From: Mastigamoeba balamuthi | Taxonomy: Eukaryota > Evosea > Mastigamoebida > Mastigamoebidae | NCBI GenBank assembly: GCA_902651635.1 | Contig: CACRSC010000012.1 | Location: 809,394 to 873,393 of the forward strand | Direction of reading: 5' to 3' | DNA length: 64,000 bases | In this document: piece after piece, positions 20,490-30,189 of the stretch | How the letters are laid out: every line of letters starts with the position of its first letter | Position numbering within the stretch: position 1 is the first letter of the stretch | Position numbers and translations under genes: made by a program | Notes under the pieces: generated by a model | Told to the model about the DNA's origin: nothing | Database searches by the model: none | Seen by the model: only the letters and a program-made list of their open reading frames with translations

Positions 20490-23380
20490 TCACAGGCGGA
20501 GCTTGCGCTTCTCGCGCTCCTTGCGCTTCCTCTCGACCTTGGCCTCGCGCTGGTCGTCCTGCAGCATCGTCATGATGCGCTTGCCCGCCTGCTTGATGGC
20601 CTCGTCCTCGACCTCCTGCTCACGGTTGCGCTCCGCCGTGATGAACGCCGTGTCCTTACGCAGCTCCCTCTTGGCGTCCTTGAAGTGCCTCTTCTGCGCA
20701 CGCTTGAGCCTACGCAAACTCTCGGCGGCCTGCGACGGCGTCGCCTCGTCGATGGCCCCCGTCGGCGCCCTCTTCCTCTGCTCGTCGATCTTGGGCGCGA
20801 ACTCCTTGATGCCCACGGGGTTCTTCCTCTCGATCGTGCGGAACGTCGGGAACGAGCTCGCGGTCCCGTCGGCCCTCGTGCGCTCGCCCTTGACCGCAGC
20901 CTCGATCTGCGCCACGGCCGCCGCGATCCTGTGGTGCTTGAGCCACGGCTTGGGCAGCTTCGACGCGGCCTCGACCGCCGGGAGCAGCAGCGCGCGCACG
21001 TGCTGCACGCCGCTCATCTGCTTGGCCAGCGCCGCCAGCGTCGACAGAGCGACGCGCAGCGCGGCGGCCAGGAACCGCTTGCCCTCGAGCTCCGAGGGCT
21101 CGCAGCCGGGCAGCGGGAGCAGCGGCTCGGGGCCGACGTCGGACTCCGAGGGCACCGAGGCGGCGATGCCGTCGACGGCGACGCGCTTCTTCTCGACGCC
21201 GGCGAACGCGCGGACGATGTCGGTCAGCGCGGAGACGGCCTCTGGGAAGAGCCTCGCGTTGCGCGCGCAGACGTGGCGCACGAGGCAGCAGAGGAACAGC
21301 GCCGTCTGGAGCTGCTCGCGCGTCTCGATGGCCGTGTGGTGCAGGCAGCGCGCGCAGCTCAGCAGCACAGGCGTCACGACGGGGTGGCGGAAGTCCGACG
21401 ACGAGAACACGTCGCACACGGTCTTGAACGCGTGCAGCGCCTGCGCCGACGGCCACTCGTCGCCCTTGGGCGAGACGGCGCGCAGGTGCTCGCGGAACGC
21501 CACGGCGGCCCTGTCGCCCCCGAGCTCCTGCGACAGCGCGAACACCGCGCGGTACGCGCACCCGCGCGCCTGCGGGTCCGCCAGGTGCGCGTCCGAGAGC
21601 TCCGAGCGCAGCAGAGTGCCCAGGAACGACGTCAGCGCCTCGGCGTTCTCGTCCGAGAGCGTCGGGTGGTTGTACGTCACGATGCGGCGCACAGCGACCT
21701 CGCGCTCGGGCGCGGGCCACGAGCCCGAGAGCTCGGCCCACTTGTCGTCGCTCTCAGGCACGGAGAACGTGTACGGCATGTTGGCCAGCGCCTCGCGCGA
21801 CAGGGCGCCCTGCGCGGCCCCGGCCCTCTTGCGCAGCCTCGCCTGCTCGTCGTCCTCGTCGTCGTCGTCCGAGGCGGCGTCCTGGCCCTCCTCTGCGTGC
21901 GAGAGGGCGTTCATGCGGTCGGCGCGCTCCTTCTCGAGGCGCTCGAGGGCCTCGCGGCGCTCGCGCGCCTTCTCCTCGGGCGTCTTGAGCCTGTCCGACG
22001 CCGGCGCCTTGGCCTCGAACGTCAGCGTGCGCACCAGGCGCTCGAACTCGTCGTCGTCCGCCGACGCCCCCTGCTGCTTCTTGTCGCCTGTCCTCTGGCG
22101 CTTCTCCGCGGGCTCGCCGTGGCACTCGCAGTGGTGCCCGCACCCGTGCTCGTGCTCGTGCTCCTCGCCGTCTTCGTCGTCGTCGTCGTCGTGCACATGC
22201 TCGTGCTCGTAGTCGTCGTCCTCGGCGTCGGCCGACTGGGGGCCGGTGGGCGCGCCCTGCTCCTCGCGGACGCGCTTGAGGGCGTCGGCGCCGCCGCTCT
22301 GGAGCGCCTCGAGCTGCGCCTGCAGCGACGCGGGCCACGCGTTGGGGTCCGCGGGCGGCTCGGGCTCTGTGTTGTCGCGGCGGTCGCTCATGACGACCTC
22401 GCGCAGCGTCGCGAAGTCGTCGTCGACCTGCCCCAGCATGCCCTTGAGCTCCTCGCGGTGCTGCTGGCGCTCCGCCTTGCGCTGCTTCGACCGCGCGATC
22501 ACCTCGTCGTACGCCGACCGCGCGCTCTTCTTCGCCTCGCCTCCTGCGCCCCACGCACCCGCGTCAGAACGCTTCCCGGGCCCCCCGCCAGGGGCAGCAG
22601 CTCCCGCGCACCCTCCTCGCCGCCGCCAAAGTGCGCCGAGACGTCGCCGTCGTAGACGTCGTCGTCAGAGTCGTAGCCGCGCGGGACGTCGGCGCCGAGG
22701 TCTGCGATGTCGCCGAGGCTCTGGCCGCCGTGCGTCAGCGAGAACTCCGAGTGCGCCACGTCGGCCGCGTCGTCGTCGAGGTTGTACATGTCCGCCGCCC
22801 GCGACGCGCGCGCCGCCCGCTCGCGGTGCCACCGCGCCAGCGCCTTCTCGTCGGCGTTGAGCGACGCGTCGTTCTCGCCCGCGCGCCTGTCCGCGAACGC
22901 GTTCCTCCTCACAGCGTGCTTCATCTCCATCAGCAGCGTGCGCTGCCCAAACCCCGCCGCGCGCCTCGTCAGTTTTGCGCATGAACGCCACCGAATCGCA
23001 AGGGGGGCGCCCGCGAATGTATGCGAAAATCAATTGAACGACAGAAACCCGTGCAGAAGCGGTGGGCGGACCTTGCGCAGCTCGATGCCCTCGGCGCGGG
23101 CCTGGCCCGCGGGGGCCTCGGCGGCCTGGACGCGCCTGCCGTCGATGACGTGCTTGGGCCTGACCTTCCTGCGCTCAAACGCCGAGTCCTTCATGACGAC
23201 GCGCGGACCCGATGACGTGCGCTTGGGGCCGGCGCCGGCACCAGAGGCGGCGGCGGCGACGGCGTCGGCGTTGGTGCCGAAGCCGCGCGGCTTGCCCGAG
23301 GGGGTCTTGAAGGAGAGGGGCTTGGGGCGCGGGGCCTTGGCCTGCTGCTGCGGCCGTGCCTGGGGTCGGCGGTCCTTCAT
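20490..23380 (-). CDS. NOP14: NOP14, small-subunit ribosome biogenesis factor
   Basis: NOP14 is a nucleolar SSU-processome protein needed for 18S rRNA maturation. There are three exons: 23380-23072, 22942-22559 and 22535-20490, giving 912 aa. The first intron is 129 nt. The second appears to be only 23 nt (22536-22558), although 29- and 32-nt alternatives also keep frame. Matching pieces in order are AFERRKVRPKHVIDGR, ARAEGIELRKRTLLMEMKHA, THGGQSLGDIADLG, AHFGGG, EVIARSKQRKAERQQHREE, LPYTF-like MPYTFSVPESDDKWAEL, DFRHPVVTPVLLSCARCL, and the basic C-terminus AQKRHFKDAKRELRKDTAFI and RKRKEREKRKLRL. An acidic and His-rich linker (EHEHEHGCGHHCECHGE) is a local peculiarity that could bind metal. 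It ends 175 bp from the convergent CTL gene. Confidence 0.93.
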
Positions 23381-24090
23381 TCGCGATGGTGCCTGCGCGG
23401 GAGACAATGACGCAATCTCAAATATCTGGATATCGCAGAATATCTGGGTGCCGCGGCACGCACCGCAGGCGGAGCTCTCTGCCCCACAGAGGGGAAGCAG
23501 CAAACAACGCACAGCATGCAGGTGAACATCCCAATCTCTTCTGGGTGCAATCTCATCTGTCAACCTATGTCAATCTCTGGATAGTACATTACTGCATCTG
23601 CCCGTATCGACTTGTGTATGCAATTCACTGGCCATTCCGGAAGCTCACTCCTCTCTGGTGTTGGTGAGGTTACACCCCGAGAGGCTATGCAATGAAATGA
23701 GCTGTTCTGCCAATTTGGGTGGTAGTAGTGAACACATTTGCCCAATCGAATGCGACAAAATCCACACGAATTCGGGTTTAGATTCGGAGTAGCAATACTG
23801 AAGATTTCCAGTTATTTGACCGCTGGCAAGGTAAAAAACCATAAGAGCAAGATACCGATGCAGCAAGACAGGAATTGTGGCACATAGTTTGCAAATGCGG
23901 TGTTGTCGTCTCGCACCACATCGCGGTGGGTTTTGCATGCACAAAAATGATGGCGCTGGGTGGCCACAACTATGGGACCCTGGATGGACGGGTGATATCC
24001 GATCACATGGTGAGTATGAAGGGGGAAGCTCCTGCCTCCACACAGCCGACCACCCGGCACATGCCTCGTGTGCCTCGCCTGAACAACGGC
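23381..24090. other. Intergenic between NOP14 and SerRS copy 2
   Basis: About 710 bp. It holds the NOP14 promoter side, with three ATATC elements at 23421-23447, and the 3' flank of SerRS copy 2. The last 80 bp are similar to the 3' flank of SerRS copy 1. No gene is seen. Confidence 0.45.
23421..23447. promoter_or_regulatory. Triple ATATC element upstream of NOP14
   Basis: AATATCT, GATATC and AATATCT occur within 27 bp, 41-67 bp before the NOP14 ATG at 23380. This is the densest instance after the 43.1 kb divergent promoter. Confidence 0.4.
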
Positions 24091-25726
24091 CTACTTGAGG
24101 ACGGGCATCTCCTTGGTGAAGGGGATGAGCTCCGCGCCGCCCATGAACGGCCTGAGGGCCTCGGGGATGCGGATGCCCTCCTTGCACTGGTTGTTCTCCA
24201 GCACGGCGCACAGGCAGCGCTCCGTGGCGACCATCGTGCTGTTGAGCATGTGCACGTACGACTTCTTCGTCTCGCCCTCCTTCTTCTGGCCGAAGCGGAC
24301 CTCGAGGGAGCGCGACTGGTAGTCGGTGCAGTTGCTGCACGACACCAGCTCGCGGTACTCGCTGAAGCCCGGGAACCAGCCCTCCAGGTCGTACTTCTTG
24401 GCCGCGGCGTTGTTGAGCTCGCCAGAGACGATGTTGACGACGCGGTACGGGATGTTGAGCGTCTGGTAGAACGACTCGGCCACCGCGATCATCTCCTCGT
24501 GCCTCTGCCACGACTTGTCGGGCTCGCTGATGACGAACTGCTCGATCTGTGGATTCCCAGCGCGAGTTAATTCTCGCAATTGAAATTGAATTGACTTCAA
24601 TGCAGATCGATCTGGCGGAGCGAACCTTCTCGAACTGGTGGACACGGAAGATGCCCCAGGTGTCCCTGCTATGGAAGCCGGTCTCCTTGCGGAAGCAGGT
24701 GCTGTAGCCGGCGTAGCGGATGGGCAGCTGCTTCTCCTGCAGCCACTCGCCCTGGTGGAACCCGCTGATGGGCTGCTCGCTCGTGGAGATGAGGTACTTG
24801 TCGTCCTTGGGGTCGCGGGACTCGGCGCTCGAGCCCTCGTCGACCTTGTACAGCTGGTCGTCAAAGTCGCTCAGCTGCGCCGTCATCGACATGATCTCGC
24901 GGCGCATGAAGAACGGCGTCTGCAGCGACGTGTAGCCGTCCTTCTCCAGTATCGACAGGCCCAGCTGGGCCAGCGCCATGTTCAGCTTGACGCCCCAGCC
25001 CTTGAGGAAGTACGCCCTGGCGCCGTTGACCTTGACGCCTGAGAAGGGCGCGTGTCGCCAGCCAACAGTGCACCCCGGGAGACATTGCGGTGCAAAGCAG
25101 CCGTTGTCAGTTGCCATGGCGCACGGATGTCGCAGTCAGCAGGTGCGGACCGGCGAGGCAGTGCGCTGGGAGAGCATTCTGGGGCCTTTCCAGTGTTCGA
25201 ACACACAACTGAGGGGAAATGAGCGAAAGAAAGTACCGCGATCAGTGTCGGCGCCGTCGATCATGTAGAGCAGCTCGTGGTGGTGGAGCAGGCCGGGCTC
25301 CTTGCGGCACTCGCCCCAGGTGCGGACGAGGCCGTTCTCCTTCTCGTCCTTGCTGACGACGACGCTCTCGTGGACGAGGTTGCCGACGGTGTTGACCTTG
25401 GCGGCGACGGCCTTCTTGAGGCTGTCCTCCTCCTTGCCGAGCGCCTCGATGCGCTCCTCGATCGCCGTCTTGGTGGCCAGCAGCTCGGCGATCCTCTTCT
25501 CGATGTCGTCGCCGCCCTTGTCCTTCTTCTGCTTCTGGGCCATGCCCATCTCCTTCTTGAGGGCCCCGAGCTCCTTCTGCGCCTGGTCGAGGTTGAAGCG
25601 CGCCTTGCGCCAGTCAGTGTCGAGCGCGATGATCTCGTCGACGATCTTGGGGTCGGCAAAGCGCCTGCGCTGCGACTCGCGCACGGCCTCGGGGTTCTCG
25701 CGGAACTCGCGGATGTCCAGCACCAT
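24091..25726 (-). CDS. Seryl-tRNA synthetase, copy 2 (inverted, diverged motif 2 loop)
   Basis: Three exons on the minus strand (25726-25237, 25038-24626, 24546-24091) have exactly the same lengths as copy 1 (490, 413 and 456 nt), giving 452 aa. The introns are 198 and 79 nt. Most of the protein is identical to copy 1, including the whole motif 3 region. Differences cluster in the segment [10 protein letters not shown] (copy 1 [10 protein letters not shown]) and in the motif 2 loop, [14 protein letters not shown] instead of [14 protein letters not shown]. That loop normally contacts ATP and the tRNA acceptor end, and EAG-HGRDTWG is the form known from other eukaryotic cytosolic enzymes. Copy 2 may therefore be altered in activity or specificity, or be relaxing. 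There is no targeting extension. Confidence 0.94.
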
Positions 25727-26824
25727 GTTCGCTTGCTTGTAAAGAGATGGTTGTGAAAATGGTCCCACTTGATTTCGTCAGAAGTGCTGATTTCCTTACT
25801 TGTAGGACGATCAGTATTCCACAGTTTTTTTTTGGAAAACCGTCGCGTTGTGGAGACGTCGCGCGATGCGCACCTCCCTCGAGGGGGCCGCTGCGCTATG
25901 CGGGCCTCATGCCGGCCGTTTTGCGCCTCCGCACGGTTACAGGGCCGGCATCCGGAGAACACCCGGGGGAAACGAATCCGCGGCCGTTGATGCCTGTGTG
26001 CGACTTGTCAGTGCCCTTTTTTCCAGATCGCAGCCGCCGTGCTCTTGCAGCGCACGTGCATTGAAACGAGGCCTGCGTTGCGGCCTGCGTGCTGGGGCAA
26101 TGGCAGCCGGCGGCGCTGCGCTCCGGGTGGGAGCAGCGGCCGGCACTTTGGGGGAGACAATAGCACGAGCAGGTCTCTCTGCAGGGGCCCGCCAGCGGGT
26201 GGGGGGCGTGCTGGTGGCGAGCGAGTGCGTGGGGGCACCGCGAGGGTGATGGCGCCCATGAGTGGGGACTGAGCGCGGGCGGGCGGCGGCCCCGGTGTGA
26301 CAGGGGCGTTGGGGCTGCGTGGGGGCGATGGCAGCAGTGCTGCGGTCTGTGGGAGCAGGTGCCGGACAAGAGTGCCAGCGAGGGCTCTACAGGGCCCGCC
26401 GGCCGCGCGGGGGGCGTGCCGGGAGGAGCGAGTGTGCGGGGCACCGCGAGGGGCCTGAGTGCAGGCAGGGTGGTGGCCCCAGGCGACAGCGAGAGGCATG
26501 GGGACAAGAGGAACTGGGCGCTTCACTTGGACGTGGGCTCAGTGGATGGAACCTTGAAAACCAAAGATAAATACTGGTGGTTCTTACGCTTCGAAGCTTT
26601 GGTGACTGATCTGGTATCTGGGGAAAAGGCGATAAGGCTTCGACAGCGCGCGAATGAAGTCACGAGAATCCGAGCATAGATTTGGAGGAGGGATCGTCAT
26701 CTGCGACACGTTTTCGGATGATTCGCAGATGGAAAAGGGCCAGGTCCATGGACAGGAAATGCCCTCACGAAACTGAGTTCCCTGGACTTCGCTACACAAG
26801 TGAAAGAAAGCCAGCGAGGACCAT
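25727..26824. other. Intergenic with GC-rich degenerate tandem repeat
   Basis: No gene is supportable. From 25,850 to about 26,480 the sequence is very G-rich on this strand, with two loosely matching units: about 26,085-26,245 and about 26,309-26,455, period near 210-225 bp. Each unit has a block ending in GCACCGCGAGGG. The last 100 bp is ordinary sequence leading to the vWA gene. Confidence 0.5.
26085..26460. repeat. Two imperfect 210-225 bp GC-rich repeat units
   Basis: Paired blocks include a GGCAATGGCAGC/GGCGATGGCAGC block and a block with GGGGGGCGTGC, then AGCGAGTG, then GGCACCGCGAGGG, repeated with many substitutions. They are non-coding on both strands as far as I can read. They lie between SerRS copy 2 and a patch at about 26,610-26,640 that resembles the SerRS copy 1 upstream region. 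Confidence 0.45.
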
Positions 26825-28288
26825 ATGCCCGCCACCGCCTTCAAGTCCCTCATCCTCGTCGCACTCGTCGTCTGCAGTGCCCTGAGCACCCCGACGCCCC
26901 CGCCCAGCCCAGCCAGCGCCATGGAGGCCAGGGGGTCGCTCCGAGTCCACGAGGCCGCTGCGGGGCAGCAGGCACACATCGCAGGCCTGGCCTCTGTCAT
27001 CGCTCCCGAGCATCGCCCCGGGGACGCCGCGGGCGAGCGCCCCGCAGTCGACCTGGTCATCGTGGCCGACGGCAGCGGCAGCATGGCCGGCGAGAAGATG
27101 GAGCTGCTGCACCAGACGCTGAAGTTCCTGCTGACGCAGCTGCGGGCAGACGACAGGGTCGGCATCGTCTCGTTCAGCGACAGGGCGACGGCGCACACCG
27201 ACGGACTCGTGCCGGCGTCGCAGCTCGCGGTGCTCCGCAGGGCCGTCAGGCAGATCGCTCCCGACGCGAGCACCAACGTGTGGTCCGGGGTCGAGGCGGC
27301 CATCAGGATGCTCTCGAGGCGCACTGAGAAGAACGCGGTCTGCTCGGTGCTCGTCATGACCGACGGCCAGAACAACGTCGACAACGAACTGCTGGAGCAG
27401 AGCATCCCCAGGATGCGGAAGCTGCTGCCCGAGGGCTGCACGCTGAGCACGTTCGGGTACGGCAGAGACCACGACGCCAGCATGTGCTCGCGGCTCGCCG
27501 AGTCTGGCCGCGGCTCGTTCACGTTCATCGAGAAGAACGCGGACATCGGCCCCGCGTTCAGCCTGGCGCTGGGCGGGCTCCTGTCGGTCTACGCCCAGAA
27601 CGTCGTCGTCGACATCAAGCCCGAGCCCGGGGTCGCCATCGAGAGCCTCCGCACGTCGTACCAGCACTCGATCTCCGACAAGACGGGCGCCGCCGTCGTC
27701 GAGGTCCCCGACATGTTCTTCGGCGAGCGCAAGGACATCGCGGTGACCTTCGCGGTGCCCGCCGTGGAGCCCGGGCGCGAGGGCCCCATCGCCACGATGA
27801 CGGTGACCTACGTCATCCCCGACTCGACCGAGGCGCACGTGGCGACGGCGCAGTTCACGCTGCGGCGCCCAGAGGTGGTGACCGACGAGGAGGTCGACAG
27901 GAACGTCGACGTCCACACGGCGAGGTACGACGTGCTCGACACCATGAAGGCCGTCATCAAGCTGGCAAACGAGGGCCACTACGACGAGGCCAGGCAGATG
28001 ATCGAGAGGCAGATCAAGGCGCTGGCCGGGTACGTGCACGACAAGCTCGTCCAGGCGCTGGTCGTCGAGCTGGAGGAGCTCAAGGGGCGCATAGCTCCCC
28101 GCGACTGGGAGGCCGGGGGCCACGCAGCGGTGCTTAACAACATCAGGCAGCACGGGTACCAGCGAGCCATGTCGGGATCTTTCGCGTCGACGCTGCTGTA
28201 CGCCCAGGAGGCAGCCCGCAATGCGGTGCACAACTACGAGAAGTACCAGAACGAGAAAAACCAGAAACAGAGCTCCCTGGAACTCTGA
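26825..28288 (+). CDS. Secreted or cell-surface von Willebrand factor A domain protein
   Basis: A single exon encodes 487 aa. A signal peptide is evident (MPATAFKSLILVALVVCSAL). The vWA domain starts near residue 75 with the MIDAS motif DLVIVADGSGSM, continues through TNVWSGVEAAIRML (MIDAS Thr region) and VLVMTDGQNNVDN, and ends near residue 225. A beta-rich region follows, of the kind found C-terminal to vWA in plant and protist vWA proteins, then a helical region (MKAVIKLANEGHYDEARQMI) and a polar C-terminus. A complete MIDAS implies metal-dependent ligand binding. No membrane anchor is seen, so it is probably secreted or lumenal. It is intronless, unlike most neighbours. Confidence 0.85.
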   Translation: MPATAFKSLILVALVVCSALSTPTPPPSPASAMEARGSLRVHEAAAGQQAHIAGLASVIAPEHRPGDAAGERPAVDLVIVADGSGSMAGEKMELLHQTLKFLLTQLRADDRVGIVSFSDRATAHTDGLVPASQLAVLRRAVRQIAPDASTNVWSGVEAAIRMLSRRTEKNAVCSVLVMTDGQNNVDNELLEQSIPRMRKLLPEGCTLSTFGYGRDHDASMCSRLAESGRGSFTFIEKNADIGPAFSLALGGLLSVYAQNVVVDIKPEPGVAIESLRTSYQHSISDKTGAAVVEVPDMFFGERKDIAVTFAVPAVEPGREGPIATMTVTYVIPDSTEAHVATAQFTLRRPEVVTDEEVDRNVDVHTARYDVLDTMKAVIKLANEGHYDEARQMIERQIKALAGYVHDKLVQALVVELEELKGRIAPRDWEAGGHAAVLNNIRQHGYQRAMSGSFASTLLYAQEAARNAVHNYEKYQNEKNQKQSSLEL

Positions 28289-30040
28289 AAGCTCAATACG
28301 AGCAAAACAAGATATATCCCACGAAGTCGCATGACACAGGAGGACAATCACATCAGCAGTCCCCGCACAGTGCGAAGAAGACTGAGCAAGGTAGCACTCT
28401 CCATTCAGGGAATGTTAAAGAATGCCACTGGTGTGTATGAAAAAAACAAAGACAAACTTCTGCAGCTTTCCCTGGCCTTCAAGCACCCCGAAACACTGTT
28501 TGGTTTACTCACTGGAATGAGGCGGATTCGCAGAATTGACCAGACTCAGATGTATGTGGTGACCAGATTGATGCCTGTTGCCTGGTCTACCCCTGGTCTA
28601 CCATCGGCTGTACCTTGCTCTGCATTGTCTGCGACTTGGTGATCCACTGCTCACTGATGCAGGTCACCTTGGGGGGCCGTGAGGTCCTCATGTGCCTGAA
28701 TATGTGGAGCTTGTTGCAGGCCCACTGCAGGACCAGAAATGCCTTCTTGAGCTGGGCGTAGTCTCTGCAGGACTCCTTTATCTCTCTGACTCACATGATG
28801 ATGGAGAGGGCCTTGCCCAAGTTTGCGGTGACCTTGATGCTCCCGTGGCAGTCGAGCTCCAGCGAGTTCTGAAGCTCCCCGGTGGCAACCATCATAAAGA
28901 TGAGGAACCCCGGTGTGTTGCTGTTGATCAACAGCAGTGCCTTGTTAACCACAGATACAATCTCCCAACATCCACAGCTTGGCTGCCCTCTCGAGCAGCA
29001 GAGCGACACCACTGGGCTCCATCTGGCAGAGGAAGATGCAGAGCTCCGGTAGGTACGCAATAGACATGTTGCATAGCAAGTGTGCCTCAGCTGCCAATTC
29101 TGGTGCTGATGATGCCTCTCCTGCTACCACTGCCATTGCTGCTGCGCCCTGCACTGGAGTCTTCTCCTCTGGCAGGGGGACCCCCCCATCACCTCGGGTT
29201 CTGGCATCTCATTGAGTATGCTGAGCATGCCCTTGGACTGCTTCAAACCTCAGTCGCAGGCTCAGAGAGTCCCCCACAAACGTCCACAGGGTTCTTGTCA
29301 AAGAGTGCGGCAATGTCCTTCTTGTACAAGGGCGTGCTCGTGGCTGCCTTGGCCTGGTCAAAGGACTTGCTACCCAGCTCCTTCAAGACACGGCGCCTCA
29401 TCACAGCCCACAGCACATGCAGTCCCAAGTCGTTGACGAGCAGGCAGTTGCAAGCTCAGTGGTGAGGGCCCAGATCACATCGGGCACTTTCTTGACATTG
29501 ACCAGCAGCCCCACCATGTGCGAGAGGCTCTGCACGATGTACCCCTTGGTAAGTGAAGTGCCGCGGAGCACAGCAATTCGGCTCTGTGTGAGCAACTCCG
29601 ACTGGTGGCTGATCTTGTCCATCAGCACGTAGAGCTTGGACGAAACCACTGCCATATGACCCAACAGGTCCGTCATCTGACCATTCAGCTTTTTCATCTG
29701 ATCTGACAGGTCCATCATCTGACCCTTCAGCTCTGTCGACAACGTCTGAATCTGGCCTGAGATGTGGACGGCCCCCTCAGGGGCGCCATGCATGCTCTCT
29801 GCGGAGACCTCTGATGTCATTTCCGGATGCTTCCTTTCCTCTTGGAGCGGCTTCAGTGTGCTGCGCGCACGACGGTCTGTTAGTGATCAAAATCTCGAGA
29901 TTAAATTGATTTGACGGTTTTTTCCTTTTCTGTCACAGGCTCACTTCAGAACCAGCAACGCCCTCTTGAGCTGCGTGTAGTCACCACGAGACTCCGTGAT
30001 CTCGCCAATCCACAGGATCACCGACATAATCTTCTGCTCG
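28289..30040 (-). pseudogene. Decayed coding relic of unknown family with a repeated segment
   Basis: This lower-GC tract reads as old coding sequence on the minus strand in several frames. One piece has heptad-like coiled coil (near 29,650-29,800, with repeats of LSDQMKKLNGQMTDL type). A segment at about 28,690-28,900 (REIKESCRDYAQLKKAFLVL) recurs diverged at about 29,941-30,040 (GEITESRGDYTQLKRALLVL). I cannot name the family. It could be a decayed host gene family or an old mobile or viral insertion. It looks broken throughout. Confidence 0.4.
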
Positions 30041-30189
30041 GCTACTGCGTTTCACGGAAATCTGGCAGGAATAATTGATTTGCCAGATTTGATAGTGAAA
30101 GCTGGGGCGCAGGACACTAACGACAAAGTTGCAATAGGGCAACGGCGCTCTAATTTGAGTTGTCCTCGAGAACAGATCGGGGGAAGCAG

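Noticed and set aside
20685-22655. Long 656-aa open frame on the plus strand
   Set aside because: It is the antisense shadow of NOP14; composition is Arg/Leu/Val-heavy, typical of antisense frames in GC-rich DNA, and no domain is visible.
29941-30040. Initially read as the last exon of the giant USP gene
   Set aside because: The USP frame already ends naturally at 30190-30192, and the segment matches the relic copy at 28.7-28.9 kb instead.
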